Shown: positions 1-12,110, counted from the stretch's first letter. The stretch: 64,000 nucleotides of DNA from Labia minor (GCA_963082975.1 OY720346.1:69617267-69681266); one strand, 5' to 3'. Numbers and translations: made by a program. Notes: a model not told the origin generated them from the letters alone.

Positions 1-379
1 AAAATAAATCATGGATTCTGCATCACGACAACGCACCAGCTCACATATCATTGCTTGTTTGTGATTTTTTGGCCAAAAACTAAACCGTAATCATGCCTCA
101 ACCACCGTATTCACCAGATTGGGCTCCCTGTGAATTTTTCCTATTCCCAAAGAGACGAATGAAAGGAAAGCGTTTTGCCACAATTGATGAGATAAAATTG
201 GAATCGAAGAACGAGCTGATAGCCATGCCGAAAAACGCATTTCAGAAGTGCTTCGACGATTGGAAGGATATAATATATCTGAGGGCAATTACTTTGAAGG
301 AGACAAAATGGATATGGATGAATAAATAAATACTTTTCGAAATAATTCAAAATTCATCTTTCCTTTTGAACAAACCTCG
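1..379 (+). mobile_element. Mariner transposon, 3' half, broken transposase
   Basis: C-terminal part of a mariner-family (DD34D) transposase, cut by the window edge. The reading begins with a WILHHDNAPAH motif holding the second catalytic Asp, and continues to PYSPDWAPCEF with the third. An in-frame stop between them (DFLAKN*TVI, about position 83) kills the ORF. The coding part ends near 329. It is followed by the 3' terminal repeat (..TTTGAACAAACCTCG) next to a TA at 380-381, the usual mariner target. The left half lies outside the window. A closely related copy is on the minus strand at 22708-23500. Confidence 0.85.
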
Positions 380-384
380 TATGT

Positions 385-1195
385 GTAGTTGGAATAGATA
401 TATTCATATATAATCATGAAAATTAAATGCACAACCAAATAATATTAAAAAAGACAGGAGAATTAAAAATATTACATTCATAACTCCATGCATTTTGATG
501 AGGAATGCTCATAAATATGTTATCTATTCTATAGCCAATAAATTGAAAACACATCTTTCTCCATTTTTTAAGTTCATTTTACAATTTATACACCATGTTC
601 TTATTCTAAAAATTCTAAAAATATTAAAGAGAAATACAAGAAATATAAAAAATTTCTATTTTAAAAGTTCAATTACCGATTAAATACAAAGAATGTCTAT
701 CCGTTCATAAATTATAATTTCTACTTAAAAAAAAATTATGTTTTTCTAGTTATCGGAAATGAAAAATTCTGTTATTCCAAAACATTTTACTGTATTTTAT
801 TTTAATGGGATTTGACTAAGGTCACTTCAGGCTAATGGTTCCCTCCCCCATACTATGTTAAGGATGAAATGATGCCATACAAGAATTAACAATCATCTTC
901 AAAAGTTTTAATGATAATGGACCTTCAGGTATCATTTATATATTAAATATAAGAAGGACGTTTCGTTTCTTTTGTCAAAGTAAAAAAAAAAAGGTATAAA
1001 ATATTTATTCTCCAATTAGGAAAAGAAATCAAGGCCTACTTTAAAATTTCATCATTAATGTCTTTATAATAATTTCTTATTTCCATATATTATTGATTTT
1101 AATGTAAAGAAATGTTTTAATAAAATATGTAGTAATTATTTACAAAATAAAAGGTCAACTTATTGTATTATACATTTGGATGTAAATAACAAAAA
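385..1195. other. AT-rich DNA, no gene seen
   Basis: Very AT-rich sequence with only short chance ORFs. The 62-codon ORF at 495-683 is low-complexity Lys/Ile/Phe and looks like nothing known. No RNA gene or recognisable repeat was found. Confidence 0.5.
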
Positions 1196-1199
1196 AAAA

Positions 1200-2312
1200 A
1201 TGGTAATATTCAAATTAAACTTTATGTCGTGGATTTGGATAAAACTTTACCAGTGAATTCCTTTTTTTTAATTCCAAATAAACTTTTCTTATGCAATTTT
1301 TGCGAGTGATTTACAGGATAAAAATTATTAAAATTTGCACATAAATCCATTGATATTCTATTTTATTAATTTTACCATCAGAGGGCTCCACTGATTTTCG
1401 ATTTTTTTTTCAGTCTGGATTGGATATAGAAAAATTAAAAAAAAAAATGAATTAATTAATTTTTTCAGTTATTGGATATAGAAAAATTAAAAAAATAATT
1501 AAATAATTTCCATATATCCAAATAGAACCAAAAAAAACCCCGAAAATTAGGAATTAGTGAATTAGTCAATAAAACATTAATTAATAGCACATTTCGACGT
1601 TTATAACCAGCTAATTTGTCAAACTTAAAAAAATCTTAATTTATCTCGTTAACTAGAAGCGACCCGTAAAAATTGCATAAGAAAAATTTATTTGGAATTA
1701 AAAAGGAACCCCACTGCTAAAGCTTTGCCCAAATCCATGACATAAAGACTAATTTGAACAATTACCTTTACTTGTTCTATAATTATATGTTAAAATTTAG
1801 GATATTTTTAATCCTTTATAAAATTTTCCATTACTATCTAATTCTAAATCTATATTAATATGTTTCAGTTGGTCAAAATTATGAAGATGTATGAATTCTG
1901 CACGTGTTTTTTTATTTTTATTCAGGTCATAGGCTCTTATTAATTATTATTATATTATCGTTATTAACGTCGAAATGTGCCTTTAATGTTTTTTGGCTAA
2001 TTCACTAATTATTCACTTATTCCTAATTTTTGTTTTTTTCGGTTCGGTTGGGATATATGGAAATTATTTAATTATTTTTATAATTTTTCTATATCCAATT
2101 CAAACTGAAAAAACCCAGAAAATTAATGGAGCCCTCTGCTGAACAAATTAATGAAACATGGTAGCTAAATAGAATATCAATGGATTTATATTCAAATTTT
2201 AATAATTTTATCTCGTAAACTGGAAGCGACCCGCAAATATTGAATAAGAACCCCACTGCTAAAGCGTTATCCAAATCCATGACATAAAGACTAATTTGAA
2301 TAATTACCAAAA
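1200..2312. repeat. Foldback region: MITE plus inverted partial copy
   Basis: Both ends of 1200-1768 carry the same ~100-bp sequence in inverted orientation (outer end GGTAAT..TTCAAATTA, with the segment TCATGGATTTGG), so this is a ~565-bp TIR element. Positions 1955-2312 then repeat the 1200-1620 portion in reverse complement, including the internal segments ACGTCGAAATGTGC and GATATATGGAAATTATTT. The result is an imperfect palindrome with ~360-420-bp arms. No coding capacity is visible and the superfamily is unknown. Confidence 0.7.
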
Positions 2313-3778
2313 AAAAAAAATTACGAATTGTTGGAAAATTTTGAAAAGTTGTGAAGGGTCACCCTATTATAAATTTTATTGGTTAAAAAAATATCTATCA
2401 CATCCCTTATTGATTTTAAGTGCATATATTAAATAATAAAATATAGATTTTATTGGGGCGTTTTTCAACCTTTCAGTAATCATGGACCAGTTTTCAATCA
2501 TATTTTTCATCCGTTTACTTTAGAATATATACAAAAAGAAAATATTTTTAACCACACAAGAGTTTTTCTATGTTGATGTGTTCTTTTTAATTTTTAAACA
2601 ATATTTTCTCTTAGATATTCTGGCGCCTCTCCCCCCCCTTCTCACTATAGTATGATCGCACCCTTAAGGATTGACAAATTTGCTAGGGTGATCATATTTT
2701 AAAAACACCAAACCGGGACATTTTACCTTTTTTTAGAACCAAATTGAAAAAATTTTGAAAAAAAGTACGAAATGTCCTAAATGTTTAAAAAACGGGACAA
2801 TAGGCTATCCCTAACAATATCTGATGTATAGGATAACTTGGAAATTAAGTTAATTATATAATTATATTATTTTTGATAAACTTATTCCATCAAAGTCTTT
2901 TAAGATGGAATTAAAGAGTGAAAAGTTTTAAATTAATAATATAATATTTTCATATTATTTAAAAATTATCTTACATAGGAAATAAAAATTTCTTATATTA
3001 AATTATATATAATCCAAAAAAAAATTAATTATTCAAAGTATACTTTTGTTTTAGAATAATGACTAAAAAAAACTTTAAATGTGATCAATATAATTTTATT
3101 AAAATCACTCATCATTTTTTTAAGTAATTTTTAAAGAACATACTTTAAAAATAAATATTTGGTATAAGGTATAATATTCTAAATATTTATCATTTTTGTA
3201 TTTTTATATAAAGTTTAATTTTTATTTCCACAATTACTTTTAATATTTTTTTTTATATAATTTTTCAATATTATATTTTTTTTTTCAAACCTTGTCTAAA
3301 GCAATTTTATAAATTTTTCATGTTTAACATTGAAATGTTTTTCTTTATGACTGACTTTTAATTTATTCACCAATAATAATTTTAATTTAATGTTTTTGTT
3401 TAATAGTATGTTGTTTTTATGTTATTGGGTTTTATTGATTTTCTTTGATGATATGTAATTGCTTTTTCTTTTTCCTGTTAAATACTTGATACCAAACATC
3501 AAAAATCATTCAATAAAATTAAATTCAAAATATAATCAAGATCATAATGTTTCATAATTGAATTCTAATATGATTCTATTATCAAATTTAAAGATATAGC
3601 AATTTAAATTTTCTTTTGAACGAAATATGAAATTTTGTAAACAAATCACCTGTCTAAAAAGATAGCCATTTGCAAAATATATCAATAAATAATTAATTGG
3701 ATCGTTTGGACTTTTTTCCTATTATTTAGGTCTTATATTACTTAAATTATTATATTATTTAATCTTTTATTTACTTAT
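2313..3778. other. AT-rich intergenic DNA with hAT-like fragments
   Basis: No gene is seen. Around 2460-2515 is a piece resembling the hAT-type repeat at 9645-9710 (TTTCAACCTTTCAGTAATC..). At 2685-2815 is a short element whose ends (TAGGGTGATCATATT and, inverted, TTAGGGATAGCCTATT) form imperfect TIRs around the ATTTTACCTTTTTTTAGAACC core seen in several hAT-type MITEs of this window. The rest is A/T-rich with no structure I can support. Confidence 0.45.
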
Positions 3779-3900
3779 TACTATCTCGCCAGAGTTAGTA
3801 TTGCGATTACGAAAATTTTCTATGTCGAAATTTTGATGTTTCTATACGTTTTGCAGGTTCCTGAATCATTTTCACTAAGGTTGAAAAAAGTTTGTCTGTC

Positions 3901-3932
<32 letters not shown>

Positions 3933-4109
3933 AGTCTGTATGTATGTGTGTATGTGTGTATGTAGACAAGATTACGCAAAAACGGTGTGAACTAGAATAA
4001 TGAAATTTACAAGGCATTATTCAAAATTCGTAGTTTTCTATCCACTTTTGAGAAATGTTGCTCATTCTGAAGAGGTTCATTGATTACCACGTTTTCATTT
4101 TTTTCCTTT
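3779..4109 (+). mobile_element. H1 Helentron-like repeat, 5' part only
   Basis: Begins with ACTATCTCGCC and keeps the 5' block and microsatellite: a (TA)n run at about 3907-3932, then TG/TATG repeats to about 3962. It also has the conserved ACAAGATTACGCAAAAACGG block and stops before the AT-rich 3' half. A second, full copy starts immediately after it at 4121, so the two lie in tandem. Confidence 0.8.
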
Positions 4110-4120
4110 GTCTCTAATTT

Positions 4121-4738
4121 TTACTATCTCGCCAGAGATAGTATTGCGATTACGAAAATTTTCGATGTCGAAATTTTGATGTTTCTATATGTTTTGAAGG
4201 ATCCTCAATCATTTTCACTAAGGTTGAGGAAAAATATCTGTCCCTGTGTGTGTATATGTGAGTATGTATGTAGACACGATTACGTAAAAACGGTTTGAGA
4301 TAGAATCATGAAATTTGGTACATTGGCATTATTCAAAATTTGAAGTTTTCTGGCAACTTTTGAGAAATGTATCTCAACCGGAAGAGGGCCATTACCTACA
4401 ACGTTTTGATTTTTTTTCCTCTAAAGAGACCGTAAAAATAAAGATATATGTTTGATAGTTTTTCACATGATTAAAAATTGTATAAAACTGCTATATATAG
4501 AATTTCAGCTTGATTGAATCGCTGAAAGTACCGGAATTAATTTTTTAACACTGCAAATCTCACGCGCCAACACGTGACGTGGTGCCATCAACAAAGACCA
4601 AACATGTGCTGGTTGAATAAATTATATTTATTAATTTTAATTTATAATTTATATTTAAATTAAATTTAATTTAAATATAATATATATCAATTAATCCAAT
4701 TCAATTGCGAGATAGTCGAGTGGAGACACTCCAGCTTA
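4121..4738 (+). mobile_element. H1 Helentron-like repeat, full length
   Basis: Best reference copy of the family. The 5' end has ACTATCTC and GAGATAGT arms around GCCA, a perfect 8-bp hairpin. A degenerate TG/TATG microsatellite lies at about 4245-4272. Conserved middle blocks follow, then an AT-rich 3' part, the subterminal GCGAGATAG (inverse of the 5' CTATCTCGC), and a terminal hairpin TGGAG-ACA-CTCCA before GCTTA. No ORF is present. The design matches non-autonomous Helentrons (HINE/DINE-1) rather than a classical TIR element; that assignment is inference. Confidence 0.8.
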
Positions 4739-4739
4739 T

Positions 4740-5657
4740 TTAATTTGATTACGAATACTAACCCGGTTGATAGATTCATGAAAAATTTAACAAAAGGTTC
4801 AAAAAGTAACATGGGTTCAATTCATTTTAACAATTTTTGCATTCTGCGCAACTTTTCATTGTATTTTTTAACTAATATTATTTAACACTACAATCATTAA
4901 CACTTAATAATATTATTAATTACCGCAAAATTAAAGAAAATATTTTAATTATAAATATCAGACAAAATGTTTATGTATATTATCACATATTATATATAAA
5001 GTTGATTTATTTAATTTGAGTAATAATTATTTCAATTAAGTATTTCTTCTAAAATAACTGGCCCTACCAAGCTAAAGAGAAAGTCTTATAAGGAAAATAG
5101 ACGAATAAATATTTTTTATATGCTCTTGTTAAATGAAGTGGATTCTCACAACGCAAAGCTTATTTTTTTAGAATCAAATTTATTTTTTCTAATTAAATGG
5201 AGTGGCTCATTGAATTTGATAAATCATTGCTGTTTTTGTTAATATCTTTCGAGGAGATGAAAAAGAAAAATGCATAATGAAATACAACATTTAGAAGACA
5301 TAACTGTTTGATATTTAAAATTTTATATTAATCTGAATTAGTATTCAAGTACGATAAGCTTCATTTAAATAAAGAATATTCTGAATTCAATTGAAATTGA
5401 AATTAATATAGTTATATATTCCACACAAATTTTAATTAATAACTATTATTAAGTATACACAAAGAAATAATGAAATAAATTTAAAAGGAAAATTACAATA
5501 TAATATTACATCATTTTTATAATTATTATTATATCTGTATACAAAAGAATTATATCATTAAAAGAAATAGACATTAGAGAAATATGTAGAATAAACTATA
5601 TTATTAGTTATATATAAATATATGCAATAAAAGTTTAATAAGTTTTAATGAAAAAAA
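4740..5657. other. AT-rich DNA, no gene seen
   Basis: About 900 bp between two H1 copies in opposite orientation. Only short AT-rich stretches are present, with no recognisable coding or RNA signal. Confidence 0.45.
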
Positions 5658-5658
5658 T

Positions 5659-6868
5659 CTGGAGTGTCTCCACTCGGCTATCTCGCAATTTGAATTGGAT
5701 TAAATAACATAATATAATATATTTAAATTAAATTTAATTAATTATAAATTATAAATTAAAATTAATAAATAATATTTATTAAACCAGCACGTGTTTGGCT
5801 CTTTGTTGATGGCATCACGTCACGTGCTGGCGCGTGATTTGCAGTCGTGTTAAAAAATTAATTCCGATACTTTCAGCGATTCAATCAAGCTGAATTCTAT
5901 ATATAGCAGTTTTATACAATTTTCAATCGTATCAAACTATCAACTATCAAACATATATCTTTATTTTTACGGTCACTTTAGAGGAAAATAAGTTGACCTG
6001 TGGCCAGGTCCGAACCGACCGACGGTTTGAAATAAATTAATTTCCAGCTACAGAAACAATTTCAAATAATTTTAATATATCTATTAATGTAATAAAAAAC
6101 AGATATGGATACATAAATAATAAATATAAACATTTTTAATTTTATTTTATTTATAATATATATGCAAGACCAGGCTGTGACGTCATGAATGGCTGGATGA
6201 CGTCATATAATTTTAAATCAAGAAAAAACTAATAAATATGATTTTTCTCGAGGATAAAACCAATACAAAGTGCATGATTCGTGGTGATATATAAAAAAAT
6301 CTCCTTTGATGTGAAAATAACCCTTTCCTTCCTATCGTCGATCGCTAATACTACCACTTCCGGTTTCCGGAATTGCACCAAAAGTTGATCAATTCATCCC
6401 ACTGATGCATTAAGTAAATATACCAAATTTCATCAAAATCGGTTGAGCCGTTCAGGCTGTATACGGACGGACAGACGGACAGACGGACGGACAGACATCA
6501 TGCTAAAAATACTTTTTTCTGTTTAGAAAATGCATGTTTCGTGGAGATATGTAAAAATCTCCACATGTGAAATTTGGTGTGAAAACAATACCTCCCTTAC
6601 TATCGTCGGTCGGTAAAAAATCAAAACGTGGTAGGTCCCTTCCGAATGAGCTACATTTCTCAAAAGTTGAAAAAAAACTACGAATTTTGATTAATGCCCA
6701 TTTACCAAATTTCATTATTCTAGTTCAAACCGTTTTTGCGTAATCTTGTCTACATAAACACTCACACTTTATTGAAAATGACTCGGGAACCTTCAAAACA
6801 TATAAAACCATCAAAATCTCGACATCGAAAATTTTCGTGATCGCAATACTATCTCTGGCGAGAAATTA
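5659..6868 (-). mobile_element. H1 Helentron-like repeat, split by an H2 insertion
   Basis: The hairpin end is at the left (CTGGAGTGTCTCCACTCG) and the 5' hairpin at the right (ACTATCTCTGGCGAGA, about 6847-6862). The element is continuous with other H1 copies up to GAGGAAAA (5988) and resumes at AAATCAAAACGTGGTAGG (about 6617). The intervening ~630 bp is a different repeat (H2). Confidence 0.8.
5989..6616 (-). mobile_element. H2 Helentron-like repeat inserted in H1
   Basis: Same design as H1 with unrelated sequence. The 3' end (left) has a perfect hairpin GACCTG-TGGC-CAGGTC followed inward by CCGACCGACGG. The other end has the inverse motif, CGTCGGTCGG at 6604-6613. The microsatellite is GGACGGACAGAC-type (about 6465-6497), preceded by AAATTTCATCAAAATCGGTT, a phrase common in Helitron-like arthropod repeats (Lep1-type, from memory). 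A ~90-bp end segment occurs twice (about 6270-6355 and 6524-6616). Two perfect CRE palindromes TGACGTCA lie at 6178-6185 and 6198-6205. No coding capacity. Confidence 0.7.
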
Positions 6869-6869
6869 A

Positions 6870-7760
6870 AAATAGTGAAATATAATAATTATAAAAAAAA
6901 ATAATTCAAATCTTTTTTTAATGAGCATTTTTGATGGTATAGTTTTTTAATTTATTTGAAAGAATAGTATTTATTCTTAAAATTTAAATAATGATCATTT
7001 TTCAAATAAGTATTTTAACGATTATTACAAATATTGTTCTAAATATAATTATTAATATTAAAAAAAAATGATTTATATAATCTAAGAATTATTTTTTAAA
7101 TAAATCTATAAAAATTATTTAGTATTTTAGTATTTAATTCAAATAGGTTTATATATATAATTTGTTGATATTTCTATAAAAAAAATTATTAGTTCATGGC
7201 TACTAATTTGTTATAACTTTAAATGGAAATATTTAATTGGTCTTTTAGACATATTAAGAATTCCATCTTTTATTTATTTCAAGGTGATCAATTTATGACA
7301 TTATCAACAAATTCTTTCTAGAATCATTCAATTCATTAATTAGAATTAATTGAATATATAGTAATAAAAGAGAGTTCAAGTACTTTTAGGATTTTTACGT
7401 TTCTTGATTATGAAATATTTAAAAAAACAAAACAAAGAGAAAGTCATTTTTAAGACATGAAATCTTAATTCCTTGGAAATTCCATTTGTAAATTACTCTA
7501 AAAGAATAAATTTAATTAATATAAATTATACATCTACATTTATACAATGTTTAATTATTTTAAAAGCAAATAGAGATTTATTTAGTGGTCATTTTTTATT
7601 TAATTTCTTGGAAAATATGGTTTAGCTAAGATAGAGACGTTATAATGTAAAACCACAGGAAATCATCAAGATTATAACTTTTATTTATACATTTTAATAA
7701 TTTTTTATTATATATATAATAAATATATATAATTTGTTGTTTTAAAAAAAAATATTTCTT
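6870..7760. other. AT-rich DNA, no gene seen
   Basis: No ORF, RNA gene or repeat that I can support; long A/T runs dominate. Confidence 0.45.
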
Positions 7761-7762
7761 TA

Positions 7763-8451
7763 TAGGTTCCCAGACTTTTTTGTGTCGTAGACCAGTGCTC
7801 CGCAACCGGTGTGCCGCGGCACACTGGTGTGCCTTAAAGGTGATACAGATGTGCCGCCGCGACCAAATGAAACTTTTAGAAATCCATATAATTTTATATG
7901 TAATATATATATATTTCAGCTTTTGATGTGCCGCAAAATCCTAGAAACAATTTTTGTGTGCCGTAGGTAAGAAAAGGTTGCGGAGCACTGTCGTAGACTC
8001 CTTGTCATGTTTTTCGGTTTTGGGTAGACCCCTTAAATTGATTTTTTGTAAAAAATATTTTACCTTTTTCTTTTTAAAGTCTTATTGAAAAATCTAAAAT
8101 GTTTTATGATCCATGTCGGAAAAACAATTTACCTATTTTTTTAGAGTCATATTGTAAAATCAAAAATGTTTTAAGAGCCATGTCGGAAAAACAGGTAGAG
8201 TCCCATTTTCATTTCATGGATCTCCAAATTTTTTAATCGCTGCCATAGACCCCTTGTAGGCTGGCATAGACCCCTAACTCTATAAAATTCCAAAAAAGCA
8301 CACCTCTAAAAAATTACGTTTTTTTTAGAGACAAATTGAAAATTTTTCAAAAAAAAGTCGCAAATGTTTAAAAGTCTGATAGCGAAAAACATTTTACCTT
8401 TTTTTAGAGACAAATTGAGTCGATATTATAGACCACTTTGGGAATCTCTGC
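7763..8451. mobile_element. Outer hAT-like non-autonomous element, interrupted
   Basis: The left edge reads AGGTTCCCAGAC and the right edge, inverted, CAGAGATTCCCAAAG, giving weak hAT-type TIRs. The interior has three or more diverged repeats of a unit reading roughly ATTTTACC-T-run-AGAG.CA.ATTGAAAA, at about 8060, 8140, 8320 and 8395. A smaller hAT MITE (7793-7990) is inserted in its left part. The outer target duplication is unclear, so the limits are approximate. Confidence 0.45.
7793..7990. mobile_element. hAT-type MITE, 198 bp, perfect 8-bp TSD
   Basis: The left end CAGTGCTCCGCAACC is the exact inverse of the right end GGTTGCGGAGCACTG. Flanks repeat TCGTAGAC (7785-7792 and 7991-7998), an 8-bp duplication typical of hAT transposition. 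The interior has GTGTGCCGCGGCACAC, itself a palindrome. No ORF. The intact TIR and TSD suggest a fairly recent insertion. Confidence 0.9.
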
Positions 8452-8584
8452 TTTAAATTTAAAAAAAATTTTGTGTTAAATAATAAATAAATCTGCTAAA
8501 CAGATGATACTTTTTTTTAGACCCCCATAAGCTTTGAAGGCAAATATTTTTTTGTAGTTTTAAAACATATGTTGATTAATATAT

Positions 8585-8764
8585 AAGGTGCTTGTCTGTA
8601 TTCTGATCATTTTATCACTTTAAAAAGGTATTTATTGGTATAATATATATTAATTATAAGTTGTACAAAATGATGGAAAATATTTTGATTAATGTATATT
8701 GTACCAATTTTTCTGAATAAATGCCTTTTTAAAGTGAAAAATGATAATTATACATGCAAGCACA
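8585..8764. repeat. Foldback MITE, ~180 bp
   Basis: Arms at about 8585-8640 and 8705-8764 are imperfect inverted repeats sharing GTGCTTG..TGTAT, CACTTTAAAAAGG and CATTTATT, with a short AT spacer. It would fold into a long hairpin and has no coding capacity. The flanks are TA-rich, so the target duplication cannot be read. Confidence 0.65.
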
Positions 8765-8769
8765 TAATA

Positions 8770-9480
8770 TTATATTATTATTATTTTATATTTTAAGGAA
8801 TTATGCATCAAATACTATAATAATAAACATTATATAATAGATATTATTATAACATTATTAAAATAGAATGTTTTACTATAATAAAATTATTTTTTTCTAT
8901 ATTTTAATAAATTTATTTACCTCAAGTACATTTATTTATGTGTTTCAATAAATAATAATTATTTTGAATGAAATAAAATTGATATTTGGATCCATTTGAA
9001 AATTATATGAATATATTAAATTTGTTAAAACATTTTAAAATCCACAATGATAAAAAATAATGTATAGTCAAAATATATGAAAAAATTTCAGAAAGCACAC
9101 AATAAAAGAAAATATATTTGCACAACCTAATCACAAATTAGAAAATTATAGTTCATATACTTGAGTATTTGTTAAAAATAATGACTAAATTTAAAGATAT
9201 TTAATAAAATGAAGAAGAAGAAAATCCAATAAATAAAATAAATGGAAAATGAAATTAAAACTTTTAAAATACCTTTTAAAATTGTATTATAAAAATTAAA
9301 AATTTCTTCGCAGAAATTAAAAATAATTAATTGATAAATTAAAAAATATTTTATATTTATGATTTAAAACATGAAATACAATTTTTTTGTTTATTTTAAT
9401 TTTTATTTTTTTTTTATTTTAATATTACCTTTATAATTATTATTAATTATTATTTTGTAGTTTAATTTATTTTATTTAAA
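8770..9480. other. AT-rich DNA, no gene seen
   Basis: Extremely A/T-rich, with no recognisable coding, RNA or repeat structure. Confidence 0.45.
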
Positions 9481-9947
9481 CAGTGATGGCGAACCTTTTT
9501 GAGAAGTGGGACGTATTTTGATCATTATTTTTTTAGAACTAGCTTGATGGTCACTAAGTATTTAATTGAAAAAGGAATAAAGAAAATCACATACAATATA
9601 TATTTTGAATAAATATTTTAAAATAATTAATAGGTATATCAGTGTTTCTCAACCTTTTAGTATTTACGGCCCAATTTTCAATCACAATTTTCATATCGTC
9701 CTTTTAAATTATAAATTAAGTGATGGTCTATGATGGGCACACTTGGCCATATGAAAATTTGTTTAGAACCATATTGGAAAAAAAATCGAAAATGTTCAAA
9801 AGTTTGGCCATAAAATCATCTTACCTTTTTTTGAGTATTTTTTCTCTTTTTTGACTTAAAAAAATTTATAAAAATCAAAGTGTGGGTCAATTAAAAAGCT
9901 TGGGTGGGTCAGTGTCTGACCCATTGGTCATAGGTTCGCCATTACTA
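9481..9947. mobile_element. hAT-type non-autonomous element, composite
   Basis: The left end CAGTGATGGCGAACC and the right end, inverted, TAGTAATGGCGAACC form TIRs. A second hAT-like end, CAGTGTTTCTCAACC, starts inside at about 9642, so another element is probably nested, though its right end was not found. The interior has the ACCATATTGGAAAAAAAATCGAAAATG-like core (about 9768-9800) shared with other MITEs here. No clean 8-bp target duplication was found. Confidence 0.6.
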
Positions 9948-10243
9948 ATATAGAATTTCTTATGAATAAAATTTCGAGGCCATTTATTTTTAGTTCTCTG
10001 ATCGCCTCTCCAATTTTTGAAATAAAAATATGCCACTTATCGACACCTGGTTTTAAACTAAATCTGTACCAAATTTCATAGTAATCTTTTACTATAAATA
10101 GATTTATTTATCTAATAATATCAATAAATACATTCATTTTTATAAATATACTAATAAATAATTCATTAATGTTAATATTTTTATTTTAAAATTTCTGTAT
10201 ATGGAAAAAAATGTGATTAAATTTTTTTCAATATAAAAAATAA

Positions 10244-10828
10244 GCTGGAGTGTCTCCACTCGAATATCTCGCAATTTGAATTGGATAAAATAACATAATA
10301 TATTATATTTAAATTAAATTTAATTAATTATAAATTATAAATTAAAATTAATAAATAATATTTATTAAACCAACGCGTGTTAGGCTCTTTGTTGATGGCA
10401 CCACATCACGTGTTGACGCGTGAGATTTGCAGTGTTAAAAAATTAATTCTGGTACTTTCAGCGATTCAATCAAGCTGAAATTCTATATATAGCAGTTTTA
10501 TACAATTTTTAATCATGTGAAAAACTATCAAACATATATCTTTATTTTTACGGTCACTTTAGAGGAAAAAAATAAAAACGTGGTAGGTAATGACCCCCTT
10601 CCGGTTGAGATACATTTCTCAAAAGTTGATAGAAAACTACAAATTTTGAATAATGCCCGTATACCAAATTTCATGATTCTAGCTTAAACCGTTTTTGCGT
10701 AATATTGTCTACACACATACATACACACAGACAGACATTTTTCTCATCCTTAGTGAAAATGATTCAGGAACCTTCAAAACGTATAAAAACATCAAAATCT
10801 CGGCAACGAAAATTTTCGTGATCACAAT
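10244..10828 (-). mobile_element. H1 Helentron-like repeat, near full length
   Basis: The hairpin end CTGGAGTGTCTCCACTCG is at the left. All internal blocks are present, and the microsatellite is short ACAC/ACAT/ACAG (about 10710-10737). The last bases of the 5' hairpin at the right end are lost (..GTGATCACAATAGATATA). Confidence 0.8.
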
Positions 10829-11250
10829 AGATATATATTTATAATATTTATTATAAAGAAACAAGATTCTATTCTTCTTCTGTACATCTCAACGAGTTTT
10901 AGGAATTTTAGCAAATTTAGAATAAAAAATATAACATTTTTAGTTAAAAAAAAAATTTTCAACCAATTATTTCTTCATATTTCAAATAAACGGTGATTGA
11001 AATAAAAAGGTTAATAGTCGATTCAATGAAATTCTAATATTATAAGATAAGTTTGATTTATGTTTATATATATTTTTATGAATTTGTGTATAGAATACAA
11101 GGCCATGGTTTATTTATTTATCAAATAAGAAAATCGAAAAGAGAGGTCCTTGAGAAGAAAATAAAATGGAATTTTTGGAAATTCCAAAAGGATCAACGAG
11201 CGCTTTGATAAAAATAAATATATATATTTTTATCTGATTACATTAGTACG
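10829..11250. other. AT-rich DNA, no gene seen
   Basis: No coding or repeat signal beyond A/T-rich background. Confidence 0.4.
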
Positions 11251-11530
11251 ATGCAAACAGTAATGACCTTGTATTTACACTACCTGCACATCCCAGTACA
11301 ATCGAGGCTGGTTGTGAAAAGTGATAATTATGATCAGGTGTGGATACTTCATCATCAATGTTGCTTCACCTTCTATGCTCCATCTCTTCCTCTCTCTCCC
11401 TTTTCTCTTTTTCTTTCCTTTAAATCGACCACGTTGTGTCCCTCCGATTAAGCTCAAGGCAAAAAAGACACAGACTCCAAGGTTTAATCAAATTAGCCAG
11501 AGTCGTGTTGACTGATGATGACACTTTCAT
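11251..11530. other. Higher-GC unique island, function unknown
   Basis: A block less AT-rich than its surroundings with a pyrimidine-rich tract (about 11380-11425). Overlapping short ORFs exist on both strands but none resembles a known protein, and all are low-complexity Ser/Leu/Phe or Lys/Arg. It could be an untranslated exon or regulatory sequence; the sequence alone does not decide. Confidence 0.3.
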
Positions 11531-11780
11531 GCAACCGTCTGAAAATGATAAATAATAATTAGATAATAGAAGATTTATAGGCAAAAATTTTAAAATTAAT
11601 CACGATTATATTTCATCATAAAAATTATTGAGGCTTTAACATATTTTGCCCTTGATTACAAAATAAATTAAACAAATATTGAAGAATAGTTTTCTTATCA
11701 GAGGAACAGAAAATTTTATATTACGATAAAAATGCTAAAAATATAACATAAAATATAAATCGTAGTATTTTTCAAATAAA

Positions 11781-12110
11781 CTCGACTATCTCGCAATTTG
11801 AATTGGATTAATTAACATATATTATATTTAAATTAAATTTAATTAATTAAATTATAAATTATAAGTATAATTGAATTAGGGATTAATTAATTAATTTAAA
11901 AAAATGTACAGTTTAATATTGTTATTAAATTTAAATTTAAAACCTTTACCTTTATTTTTAAGTCAAAATTTAAAAAATTAATTCCAGTACTTTCAGCGAT
12001 TCAATCAAGCTGAAATTCTATATATATATATATATATATAGCAGTTTTATACAATTTTTAATCATGTAAAAAACTATCAAACATATATCTTTATTTTCAT
12101 GGTCATTTTT
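11781..12110 (-). mobile_element. H1 Helentron-like repeat, partial and degraded
   Basis: Starts inside the hairpin (CTCGACTATCTCGCAATTTG), lacking the outer half. It has a rearranged AT-rich part, the TTCAGCGATTCAATCAAGCTGAA block with a (TA)n expansion at about 12019-12040, and fades out after the TTTATTTTCATGGTCATTTT block. The microsatellite/5' half is missing. Confidence 0.7.

Noticed and set aside
3820-4298. ORFs of 65-72 codons on both strands
   Set aside because: They lie in H1 repeats and run through the (TA)n/TG microsatellite (YIYIYIYI); not protein-like.
3779-4738. Reading the H1 family as a SINE or a classical TIR DNA transposon
   Set aside because: There is no A/B box or tRNA-like head and no poly-A tail, and the inverted motifs are subterminal with an extra hairpin outside one of them. 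The Helentron layout fits better, though unproven.
11275-11457. Minus-strand Lys/Arg-rich ORF in the 11.3-kb island
   Set aside because: Its basic run is just the complement of a pyrimidine tract; no other coding evidence.
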